Shown: piece after piece, positions 10,736 to 19,809 of the stretch
Numbering within the stretch: position 1 is the stretch's first letter
How the letters are laid out: each line of letters opens with the position of its first letter
Source of the DNA: Oikopleura dioica
Lineage: Eukaryota; Chordata; Appendicularia; Copelata; Oikopleuridae
Direction: 5' to 3'
Assembly: GCA_907165135.1 (NCBI GenBank)
Contig: OU015568.1
Span: forward strand, 16,069,208 to 16,133,207
DNA: 64,000 nucleotides
Program-made: the position numbers and the translations under genes
The notes under the pieces: model-generated
Told to the model about the DNA's origin: nothing
Database searches by the model: none
The model's input: only the letters and a program-made list of their open reading frames with translations

Positions 10736-11442
10736 CACCAAAAGTCCTCCGGAGATCTCCAAGAAGTCCTCCGGAGGTCACATGATAGCATTATGTTTTT
10801 ATAAATATACATTATTATTGATTTGTTAAATTATTTTTAATTTTTCCATGTCTTCTTCATAAATGCTTCTTCCAGCAAAAGTCCTCCGGAGGACTTTTTT
10901 AAAACAATAAAATCTTAATATCAAGATAAAATCTTATTTTAGATGTTTTATTGCATATGCAATAAATTTTTTTTAAGAAATCTAGGTTTTTGAGTATGCC
11001 CTTTCACATATCTAAAAATTAAAAAAATCGACAAGGGACGAGACGAGAAAATCAGTTTTGTCATTTTAACAATCACGTGCGTGGATAAAATTTTTTTTTT
11101 CACGATGAAAATTTTTTTCCACTGAAAAATACATTCCCTCCCCGAATTTCAAACAATTCGGTCAGCCCAGTTAAAATTTTGTTTTTATACGGAAGCCCTA
11201 TGCATAATTAATGCTCTCTTTTGTGGCTTGCTGCTAATCATCCTCTTGACCTCTTCTATCTATATTGGGTTTTGGCGGAGTGATCTGTGGGTTCCACTAT
11301 TGCAAGAGGTTTGTCGACAAAAAATGACGATAATAAAAAAAAATAAGCACAACGCGGAATGCAGAAGACACGAGGAAGAAGAAAAAATGCTCGGCTGATT
11401 TTTACCAAACACTTGTAAATACAGATTTTGTATATTGTTTTT

Positions 11443-12250
11443 TTATTGCACCTGATTCTGAACAATCTTCAAGTTTTTAATTTTCGTCAGAATAGCATTC
11501 GTTGCTTCGCTATCTACCAGCCCGGTCGGAGTGAGGCCAATGTCCGTGCCGTCGAGGGCAAAACGCGAGGCAGACTTCGTAATTCTCTCAACAGAGCTGT
11601 GATGTTCATGGCGAGCGGAGTCGATAATGTCGGATGTGAGAGCAAGCCCTTGAGGAAGCAGATTCAGCAGCACTGGGATATCGTCGTCGAGACATTTTCG
11701 CAGTCGCATGTATGCGTCGCGCGCTTCTTGCAGATCCTGGTTCGACTGATGCAGTTTTATTTGCTTTTGGCGGTTGTTTCCTGCTTTGGCCGCCAGACGC
11801 TCGTGCTTGGCTTTCTTTTCCATGTACTGTTGCTCGTGGTATTCACTATAAAAAAAGTTCATTCATGAGAAGCGTTAGATTGATACCATCTAGCCATCGT
11901 ACTTTCGATTTTCTTGTACAAAGTGTCGATTCTTGAATTCGGCTGAATAACACACTCCCTTTCTTGCGATAAAGTTAAATACTCAGGTGAACTTGATCTG
12001 AATCCTTTTTATCCCATTTCCTTAGAGTTTTGTCATAAGCCCTCGTCGCAACAGTAATTGCGTCAAAAGCCTGCTTCATGTTCTGCATCTTGGACTCGTT
12101 TTTATTGAGAGCGCAAATGGCTACGATGTTTGACATCGTCTTGTCGAGAGCGCGACAGTTCTCGATTTCGCGTTCGCTGTTCGCAGTCATTTGGCGGTTT
12201 TGAGCTCTTAAATCCGGGCGCAAAACGGTTTTTCTTGTTTTCAATCGCAT
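11443..12250 (-). CDS. BAR-domain-like coiled-coil protein, three exons
   Basis: Probable membrane-curvature protein of the amphiphysin/BIN-type BAR group. Exon 1 starts at 12250 (MRLKTRKTVLRP) and is rich in charged heptads. A GT-AG intron, a short exon (NSRIDTLYKKIESTMAR) and a second intron lead to the last exon, which runs from the HEQQYMEKKAKHERLA region to the TAA at 11443. The motif order fits BAR proteins: a YD-like helix before a long Lys/Glu-rich helix, then LQEARDAYMRL, DDDIPVLLNLLPQGL (the LxEELPxLxNSR position) and a helix continuing to SVERITKSASRF. No SH3 domain follows, so it would be a BAR-only protein like BIN3. Family assignment rests on pattern, not alignment; another long-helix protein is possible. 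Confidence 0.5.
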
Positions 12251-12254
12251 TTAT

Positions 12255-12745
12255 TTAACCCTAAGCGTCTCGGTCAGAGCACCCCCTGTGCGGCTCGCGG
12301 GGGAATTTTTTTCACCCGCCCATCTAGAACAATGTTGTGCATTATTTTACGCTTCTTCGAAGCAAAATGCGCTGACTCTCGTGTTATCACAGTCTGGGAG
12401 ACAGAAAATCTTCAATTTTTGGTGTTTTTTAGTCGAGCTAGAGATTGTTATGTAATAATTTTCATGTTCTCGAGTCGAAAACACACCAACTTCACGCGCG
12501 TTCATTCGATTCTCTAGACAAATTTCATGTTCTCGAGACAAAAAATGGTCATTTTCTACTGTTTTTTACGATTTACTCGATGATGAAAAATACTAACATA
12601 TCATTTTTATGTTTTTAGCAGATAGGAAATCTGACGTAGATTCTTATTCTTTTTGAATTTTCTGATTCAGACAAAAATTGGCCGAGAAATTTGCAAAAAA
12701 GAGGCGCGGGGGAAAAAAGTTCCCCCGCGAGGCGCATACGGTTAA
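12255..12745. mobile_element. Possible TTAA-flanked inverted-repeat element
   Basis: TTAACC at 12255 and GGTTAA ending 12745 bound a 491-bp non-coding stretch. The inner sequence GTGCGGCTCGCGGGGGAA (about 12289) is an imperfect mirror of TTCCCCCGCGAGGCGCAT (about 12720). The repeats are imperfect and offset by an extra segment on the left, so this is a decayed MITE or a composite. No gene is seen between the BAR-like gene and POLDIP2 (12251-13195). Confidence 0.45.
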
Positions 12746-13195
12746 GTATCGTATTTGCGACAGATTTCCTGAGACGTTTGAGAGTCTTCAGATGCTCTTC
12801 TGGGATTAGTTTTGTCGCTCTATAATTCCAGACTTAGAAACTCTTGCTCATTCGACTAATTCAAACCTGCTCATTTTCAGTAAAAACGGTTGTTTTTGAA
12901 AAATAAAAGTTCGAAAATTGCCAAATATCTCTTTTTATTTGCTTCTCGGCGCCAATCAAATCCGACACTTTTCAAGTTGGTGAAACTTTGATCGCAGCAA
13001 TCCTGACTCTTGAAATTCAAGTTGAATATGCATCTAGTTGACCATTCAGGCATGAAACAAATGGAAAACTTCTCAATACGGCTGCAATGGAAAGTTTTAT
13101 CGGAGAAATGAATTGGGGAAGAATATTTATTTACAGAAACAGATGAACTGGGTTCGGAACAGACAGGGCACAGACAGAATTTGAATCAGTTGATT

Positions 13196-15061
13196 TCACT
13201 TTTTCTTATCATTATCATTATTTGCATTTGAATCCTTTGGATCTTTTTTCGTCAGTTTTACTCCAGTGACAATCGTGGCATTTCCATTCTTTGTGACTGA
13301 AGGTTTGTGGGTGGGGATGTCCTCTGGTGGATTTTCGACTGTGTTCAAATTGACAACTTTGCTGTCTCGAGGGGGCACTTCTACTTGTTGCAGGAGCTTC
13401 TCGATTTCGAGCTTTTTCTGGTCGACGTTGAGGTTGAAGCTGGGCAAGGGAAGCATGAATTCTCGGCCACGGTGGTCTTTGATCAGAAGGTTTCCGAAGA
13501 AGAGTGCATTTGGCTGCGGGAGCATCGTTGAAGACGTAAACTAAAATTACTGTAGGTCTCAAGCTGGAAACTACAAAATACCTTGAAGATGGGATTTTCA
13601 GGCGTGAGCGTAATACTGCCAATATTTCTCTTTCTTCTGAGATTTGGAGAGCCAGGAATAAAGTCAGAGCCAACATTCAGCCCAGGTCCAGTCTCGATTT
13701 GTTGGTTAGTGTCGTCGCCTTGCCATGTGAAATTGTGGCGTTTTATTTTGTAGTAGACTCCTTCAAACTGGCTGAGGAGCTCGATACGCAGGTGGTATTT
13801 CCAGCAGAATTGGGGGACGATTTGAGCTAGGATCGACAAGTCCCACCCGACACCCGATCGAAAACCGACGTTTTTGTCGGGTTTTTGTTGGATTCTGCCG
13901 ACCCTACAAAAACCCGACGCTGAAATTCTGGCGAACCTACAAAATCGGGTTTTTCTAGGGTCATTTATCGGATTTTTGTAGGGTATTTTCGTCGGGTTTC
14001 TCCTTGGATCTACTCATCAGTTTGATTAAAGATAGTACCCGAAATTCTGTTAGCCAAAAATTCTGTCTAGTTTCGCCGATTTGGATTCATTTTACTTGAT
14101 TCAACTGTAGTGTTGTGAAAACCCGACAAGAACCCGACAAAGACCCGATAAAAACCCGAAAAACACCCTACAAAAACCCGAAAAATACCATACAAAAATC
14201 CGATAAAAACCCGACAAAAACCCGACGAAAACCCGACGAAAACCCGATCGGAAAAGTCAGACTTCAAGGAAATCCGACGAAAACCCGATCCGGATTTCGG
14301 GGGTATTTGTCGATCCTAGGATTTGAGTCTTTGAATTGTAAGCCTAAAATGGTTGATTAATAAAATCAAGGAAGAAAAAATAGCGTACCAAAAACACGGG
14401 TGAAATCGATACTTTGATCCCTTCAGGCCAGCATGTGCGTTCAAACGTACTCAAAGTCTCGTAATTAAAGTAATCGTTCTTCCATTTAAGTAAGTTGCCG
14501 GTTTCCTAAAGCCAATTGTTTTATAGATAAATTAATTTTTAAAGACCTTGGCTTCGCCGTCGAAATCGTAGATAAACTTTTTGTACCAATAGTTGTCGAA
14601 GTCGAAGGCGTCTTTGCTCCTCAATGGGAGTCCGTTTTGGTCGTATCCTTCAAAAGGGTTGTTGACGAATGGACGGATCTCGCGGGGGTCGACGATGTCG
14701 AAGCCATCAACGTTGCGAAGATTGAGCATCGCGTCTTTGAAGATATCCTGCACGAGATGGGTTTCGTGAGTTGGGATGTCGCGTTGGTCGACAAGCGCCA
14801 TGTATTTCACCTGGGAATAGAGAGATAAGGGAAAGGGGGAAGGCTCACCTCGTCGTTCAAAACGTAGTCTTGGGATTTCTCATCGTAGGTATAGCGCGAA
14901 TGGGGGATTTCAAAGAGCACTAGTCCGCGATAATTCAACTTGTCATGCAAGAAATGCTGCCCAACGCTGTAAGAGTTCGAAGCTTCAGTTTTCTTCCCGA
15001 GTTGAACGAATGTCGTCTGTTTCTTGAACGAGTTGAATCGCCGCCCAACTCGACAAAGCAT
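13196..15061 (-). CDS. POLDIP2: POLDIP2 (PDIP38) homologue with a MITE in a coding exon
   Basis: POLDIP2 binds DNA polymerase delta/PCNA and also works in mitochondria with CLPX. Exon 1 (start 15061) has a basic, Ser/Phe-containing N-terminus (MLCRVGRRFNSFKK) that could be a mitochondrial presequence. It continues GQHFLHDKLNYRGLVLF, matching the YccV-like domain start. Then come VDQRDIP, a DIVDPREIRPF segment and, after the WPEGIKVSISPVFL exon, the ApaG-type domain (CWKYHLRIELL, then LPQPNALFFGNLLIKD and FMLPLPSFNL). The C-terminal tail is Lys/Asp-rich, ending 13196. A 493-bp element with an 8-bp duplication splits the first ApaG exon. Read through, it brings a stop, so the allele is either broken or removes the element by splicing. 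The start lies 48 nt after the SAP-gene stop. Confidence 0.85.
13827..14319. mobile_element. 493-bp MITE inserted in a POLDIP2 coding exon
   Basis: Inverted ends CTAGGATCGACAA (13827) and TTGTCGATCCTAG (ending 14319) are flanked by GATTTGAG at 13819-13826 and 14320-14327, an exact 8-bp duplication. The interior is built of short variants of ACCCGACAAAA on one arm and the complement on the other. Removing the element and one duplication restores continuous POLDIP2 codons downstream of a normal TTTTAG acceptor, so the insertion is younger than the gene structure. Confidence 0.9.
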
Positions 15062-15108
15062 TCTGAAATGGCGAAAGAGGATAATTTTTAATAAAATGGA
15101 AGATTATT
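15062..15108 (-). promoter_or_regulatory. Short intercistronic spacer with splice acceptor at the POLDIP2 ATG
   Basis: On the minus strand the SAP-gene stop TAA is followed after about 47 nt by TTTCAG-A-ATG. The acceptor ends one base before the start codon, leaving almost no 5' UTR unless a leader is added in trans. This matches larvacean operon junctions. Confidence 0.55.
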
Positions 15109-16648
15109 TTAATTTTTGGCAGCTATCTTTGCAGACGATTGAATCTTCTTTTCTTTTCGTTCTTTCTTGAGTCTTTCGAATTTCTCTCTCTGGAAGATTT
15201 TTCTGTTCTTTTCCTTCAGCGAGTTTTTGAACATTTTCTTGCTCTGGCCTTTTTCGATCATCTGTATCAGCGACTTCTCTTTGGACATTCTTGCTTGATC
15301 GTGTCGGCCCATCATTTTGTTCCGAAAGTCGACGGCGCTCTGGCAGCGAGAATCGATCTTGTCAACGAACCTGCTGGGCATCGCATGAATCCCACGATCA
15401 TCCGGAAACGCGGTCAACTTTTTCTTCGCCGGTCCTAAAGAAGAATTGAGTAGAATGCTCTCTCAAATTATTCTTACGTTTCTTAGATGCCCATTTTATC
15501 TTTCGCTTTCGAGTATTTTCCGATTTCTCAAGGGCTTCGAATATCGCCGGGTTGAGCTCTTCTGAAATGTGGATTCCTTCATCTTCTGGTGTCGATATTT
15601 CATCGTTGTCACTCTTCTGAAAGATAGAGTAAAACGGAATTGCTAGAAAATACTCACCGTGCAGCTGTCAGCGATATTTTCAGCTTCTTCGCCGTCAGAT
15701 TTGATGGCATCGTTCGTTTCGTCACTTTCTTGAGCTTCTTTGACATTTACTGGCGTGCCTTCCGTATTCTCCAAATCTTCTGCTTCAGTTTCTTTATCTT
15801 GAGCTTTCTGTGAATAACTGTTAGATAAAAGATTTAAAACCCTAACGAACCTTCTCTAATTCCTGATTCTCAGTCGAATCTATCTTCTTTTCTTCAGTAC
15901 TTTTCTTCTCAACATTCTCAACAGGAGATTCTGCTTCACCTGTTTCTTCAGAAACGTTTGGTTCTACCGCTTCTTCTTCAGTCACGTCAGGTTCTTGTTC
16001 CGAGTCGATAATAATCGCCGAAGGTTTAAGGTTGACTTTGATAATCGGACTGCTGGCATTGCTGCTTATCGTTTCGTCGGGTTTCTCTTTTTCTTCTGTC
16101 TCCTCGTCTTCCTCAACAATCGCTTCTGGGAGAGAAGGCAGTTTCTGCGCCTCCTGCTCTTGATCGTTTTCGACACTTTGGTTAGACAGCCGTCTCGATC
16201 GCCGAACACTTGGGGTCGATGTCATTGTCTCAGGAAGTGTTTCTTCTGGCTCTTCTTGAACCGATTCCAGATTCTTCAACAGCTTTCGTCGGACTGGCTT
16301 GCTCTCGGCGTCGGATGCTTCGCCGTCTGAACTTTGTCCGGAAATGCGCCTCGATCTTCGTGGAGTCATCACTGCTGGTGTGTCGTTTCTTTTCGTTGGC
16401 GTCGCTGCTTTCTGCGGCGTTTCAGAAATAGTTTTGTTTGCTTCAAAGTCGTACAAGGAAGAGTCCAGCCCTGACTCGCTCATCGTCGTTTCTAGCAACT
16501 AAAAATGGAAATAAAAGGGGTATTTTTCGAGCTCAAAATGTACCTGCTTGAGATGTGCCTTTCTCATCTTGGATTCAAACTGAACCCCTCTCGATTTCAA
16601 TTCATCTTTGAGATCTACAACTCTCAAGTCGTCGATTCCCTTCACCAT
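15109..16648 (-). CDS. SAP-domain nuclear protein, acidic with basic C-terminus
   Basis: The start at 16648 (MVKGIDDLRVVDLKDELKSR) is a clear SAP motif: two short helices with the pattern LKDELKxRG, a DNA/chromatin-binding module. After an intron the second exon (16498 down) continues with TPRRSRRIS and SVRRSRRLS basic repeats in a long Glu/Ser-rich acidic region. Three more exons lead to a Lys/Arg-rich C-terminus ending KKERKEKKIQSSAKIAAKN at 15109. Composition suggests a nuclear chromatin or spindle-associated protein. An N-terminal SAP domain with a C-terminal KKERKEKK tail faintly recalls NUSAP1, but no sequence match is convincing. It ends 48 nt before POLDIP2 and starts 273 nt after the zinc-binding gene, all on one strand, consistent with an operon. 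Confidence 0.7.
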
Positions 16649-16920
16649 CTTGCGGAAAATTTTCTTAAGAAAAACGAGTTGAAACTAATTATTTGTGGAA
16701 ATTTTGATGGTCACATGAGAAATTGAAAAAGCTAAAGTTGTGAGGTGGCAGTTTGAAAAAGTTGGGAGGTGAGTAAAAATATACAACAACGAAAAAAATA
16801 CTCTGCAATATTTCCAGCAAAAAGATTCTGAATCATCAGTTTTCTACTGGCTCACTTTTGATCATTGCGAGCTGGGTTGAAGAATCCACTGAACAAGATG
16901 GATGAAAACAAATCGAATAG

Positions 16921-17616
16921 CTAATCCTTACGGAGTGCTTCTTCAAATGCATCTTGCTCGTAGGGAACGTAGATGCCACTTTTCATGCCCGAAGATTTCA
17001 CCACGCTCTTGTATCGTCTTTTTGCATCCTTGTTCTTTTGGCACGAGATGATGTGGCTCTTCAAAAGTCCTTCCGAAGCTCTTTCACTTTTCTTCACCTA
17101 AAAAGAGTTCAAATTTTCATTTTCTTTGGTACCCCGGCCTGGCAAACTGTGTAGAAAACCTGCGTCAGGGTTTCTACACAAGTTACCGGGCCCAGCTTTA
17201 GCACAAACCTCAATATGGTAAGTACACCAAGGATTTGGACAGAGAAGTTGCTTAGGTGGTCGTCCATTATCTTCGTATACCGGAGCAGATTTTCGACGAA
17301 CAGGAGTTTTCCGTCGAGCGGAAGTATTTGAAAGTCCTGACTGATAGTTCGAGGAGCCAGAGGAATCTCCAGATGATGCTCTTGAATGAGGCCGTGAGGA
17401 TGGCCCTTCTTCGTACGAATCTTCTTGTGTGACATTTGAAAATCGGTTTTCCAGGGGAATTCGCCAGAGAGTACCGCAGCTTTCGCATTCCACATCTCCT
17501 GAGAAAGAAAAAAATGAATAAAAAAGACAATTTATTTCGTCATTTTTTTAAATAAACTTACGTCCAAATGAGTCCAAATAATGCTTCAAAATGAAGCAAA
17601 CTCCACAGTTCGACAT
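16921..17616 (-). CDS. Small Cys-rich putative zinc-binding protein
   Basis: Not assigned to a family. Exon 1 (17616 down; MSNCGVCFILKHYLDSFG) ends at a GTAAGT donor. Exon 2 gives ECESCGTLWRIPL, a Ser-rich low-complexity linker, and LLCPNPWCTYHIE. The spaced CxxC, CxxC and CxxxxC pairs suggest one or two zinc sites. The last exon (VKKSERASEGLLKSH to ALRKD, TAG at 16921) is basic. The second intron is largely a shrunken copy of the repeat family found at 31-50 kb (ends GGCAAACTGTGTAGAAAACC and mirror). Divergent to the gene at 17928, with 311 bp between the two ATGs serving as a shared promoter region. Confidence 0.65.
17133..17195. mobile_element. Shrunken MITE copy forming most of an intron
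   Basis: A 63-bp remnant with mirrored ends (GGCAAACTGTGTAGAAAACC and TTTCTACACAAGTTACCGGG) of the family abundant at 31-50 kb. It occupies most of a 113-nt GT-AG intron of the zinc-binding gene, so the intron may have arisen from, or been rebuilt by, this element. Confidence 0.7.
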
Positions 17617-17927
17617 TTTCGCTTACTTTTCTCTCAATAAAAAATGCGTTTCTCTAATTCGCCGAAAAAAGAAGAATAAAAGTCGAAAAGTTTCGTTCAA
17701 GACGTCTTTCTCGTGACGTCACGGTTGGATAATGACTCAAACCGCGGACGAGAGAGTTCGATTTTTTCCTCCGAGAAGAATTAAAAAAAGAGTTCAAAAT
17801 AGCTTTTGCAGAGAAATGAAATGAAAAAATGGCCAATGAAGAAGATCAGCTGACTTTATTTTTCTCTGCCTATCAGACTAATTTATTTTTGTCTTAGAAT
17901 AATCAACTGTATTCGAAATATTTTAGA

Positions 17928-19485
17928 ATGAGTCTTGAAGAGCTGTATTCGCTGTACGAGAAGAATGTGAACGAACCGAATCGAAAGAAGACCCTCACTG
18001 CCATCTCAAACCATCCGAACGCCAACCTCCTTGCTGAGCTCATTTTCAAACGAATGGATAGAACCGATTATGTGTCCGCGAAGAATCAGCTTCTTCCGAT
18101 CGAGAATGACGAACATGGCCCGTTCGATAATTTGCTTGGGGAACATCAATGCGACTGGATCCTAGAATTAATGGCTCGGGAAGATTATGTGATCAACTTG
18201 ATAAAAGAAGAATTTCAGGTCAAATACGATCGTGAGCCCAGTTCATTGAGCGACATCGTCAAGATTGCTTGCCAGCGAGAAATGATGGTGAAATCCCCTG
18301 TTCCGAAAGCAGTTTTCGAAACAAAAGATTGCCATTGTGACATAGGGAGTAGCTGGATTGTGACTTATCGAAGAATTAATGGTGTGGACGAGCAACAGAG
18401 AGTTGGGACCTTCCCATACATATACAAGATTTTGCGCGCACCTGAAATTCGTCTGGAGAGGCTACGTCTTCCAATCGGTTACCCGAGAAACGTCCATTGC
18501 CTTCTCTTCGAGCCGTTCCTCATCATTTTTGACAGAAAGAAAAGGATTGATGTTTTCAATCTACTTAAACCGAACGAGCAACCAAAAAGCATCACTGGAG
18601 AAGGCGAATTAATAGAACCAAAAGGGTATTACAAAGCTGATCTTCGTCGTAATGGGAAGATTCTGGACAATGTCATCTTCCCGATCGTGCGAAGAGAAGA
18701 TGGAAGAACCATTTGTGTCGACTTTGCGCTCATCTCAAGATCATCTGTAGACGTTATTTTGCACGAAACGATCAAACTGCCTGAAAAGACTGGATACGCT
18801 GAGCAGCCTGAGCTGAAAATTTTAGACCGGGACAATTTTCTTCTTCGTATCGATCTCAGAGACGATGAAGACATGGATGGACTTCGTGGATGCGTTGCTT
18901 TTCTCATTATAACATCCAAGAAGAAGATAATAAGCTACTCTCTCCCCTATCTTTCAGGATTTCCTGAATTTGCAATGATCGATGGGCGTCTTGGAATGAT
19001 CGTTTGGTCGTCACCATTCGACGACTATAATGAGGACAACACTCTTATAAATTTTGCGGCCTTTGCATTCTTGTCGGAGAACAGTGGACTCGAAGTTATT
19101 TGCTTTTTCAAATATCATTACGGCAGAATTTCAATACGACAAGATAGGATTATGCAACTCAACGTTGGGGAGAGTAAAGATACGATAGTTTTTGTTGAGC
19201 CCCTCATCAATCACTTGGAGAAGACGGGTCAAGCGAGGCCTTCTCTGACTAAAGCAGTAAATGGTCACCAAGTTACAAGGCCCATTGTTGAGATAGGTAA
19301 TAATCATCACCACCAGGTTCTTATTTATATTTATGAAATTTTTAGAAAGTCTGCTTTATGAGAAACTTGCAGCAGAGACGGTGACAACAGCATGTCGTAG
19401 CATCACCTCGTCATGTATTGGTCGCGCTGTTCTTAAATCATGGGATATGACGAGCGACCAGATGGAGATCCAAATTTACGTCTAA
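17928..19485 (+). CDS. Uncharacterised protein, about 510 aa, two exons
   Basis: Not recognised. The ATG at 17928 follows TTTTAG by one base, a likely trans-splice acceptor. The long first exon encodes a soluble protein: an N-terminal helical part (MSLEELYSLYEKNV, CDWILELMAREDYVINLIKE) then a beta-rich region with repeated hydrophobic strands (CLLFEPFLIIFDRKKRIDVF, GCVAFLIITSKKKIISYSL). An open frame runs to 19361, but a GT-AG intron from within GAGATAGGTAATA to TTTTTAG joins in phase to ESLLYEKLAAETVTTACRS and ends EIQIYV at 19485. No transmembrane segment or enzymatic motif is seen. The beta strands with intervening acidic loops could be a propeller-like or F-box-associated fold; that is a guess. 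Confidence 0.7.
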
Positions 19486-19809
19486 GAAAATAGTTCTGGA
19501 AAGCTTACTCTTTTTCACCATAGAAATAATGACCCCTTTTTATCGTTCCCTGCTCACGTCGAACACCTGCTATTTTTCACTTCCAATTATTCACAATTTT
19601 GCCTCTCTTTTATCTGCCGTCGTCTATCAGTTTCGACTGCCACAAATAAAAACTAAAAGAAAAAAATGCTTCTCATAAGTTCTACAAGAATGGAGCATGG
19701 CGGAGATATTTATTTGTTAATTCACGAGTGACAAATTTACACTGTATGGAACCATTTTAGAATGGAATCGAGCGAGATAGTCAGCTAGTTCTCAAAAAAG
19801 ATCTTCGAG
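19486..19809. other. Intergenic region upstream of the ABC transporter
   Basis: AT-rich, with no open frame or repeat of note. It would contain the 3' UTR of the preceding gene and the promoter of the ABCA gene. Confidence 0.4.

Larger units (their letters stand above)
7723..11200. mobile_element. Non-autonomous hAT-like transposon 1, minisatellite-loaded (3478 bp)
   Basis: Terminal inverted repeats TAGGGCTTCCGTATAAA (7723) and TTTATACGGAAGCCCTA (ending 11200) are exact complements and begin YARNG, as in hAT elements. An exact 8-bp duplication TGCATAAT flanks them. Subterminal palindromes AGTCCTCCGGAGGACT occur at about 8041 and 10876, with partial copies at about 10742-10777, and the CTGGAAGAA/TTCTTCCAG context is also mirrored; these could be transposase-binding sites. 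There is no transposase ORF; most of the interior is the tandem array 8243-10735. The insertion lies between the 3' end of the kelch gene and the 3' end of the BAR-like gene. Confidence 0.92.

Noticed and set aside
14067-14360. Repeated VFVGF/KTRKTPYK-type open frames on both strands
   Set aside because: They are translations of the short tandem ACCCGACAAAA repeats inside the MITE, not a gene.
15139-16502. Several plus-strand open frames opposite the SAP gene
   Set aside because: They are antisense shadows of the acidic Glu/Ser-rich coding exons, with no start context or motif.
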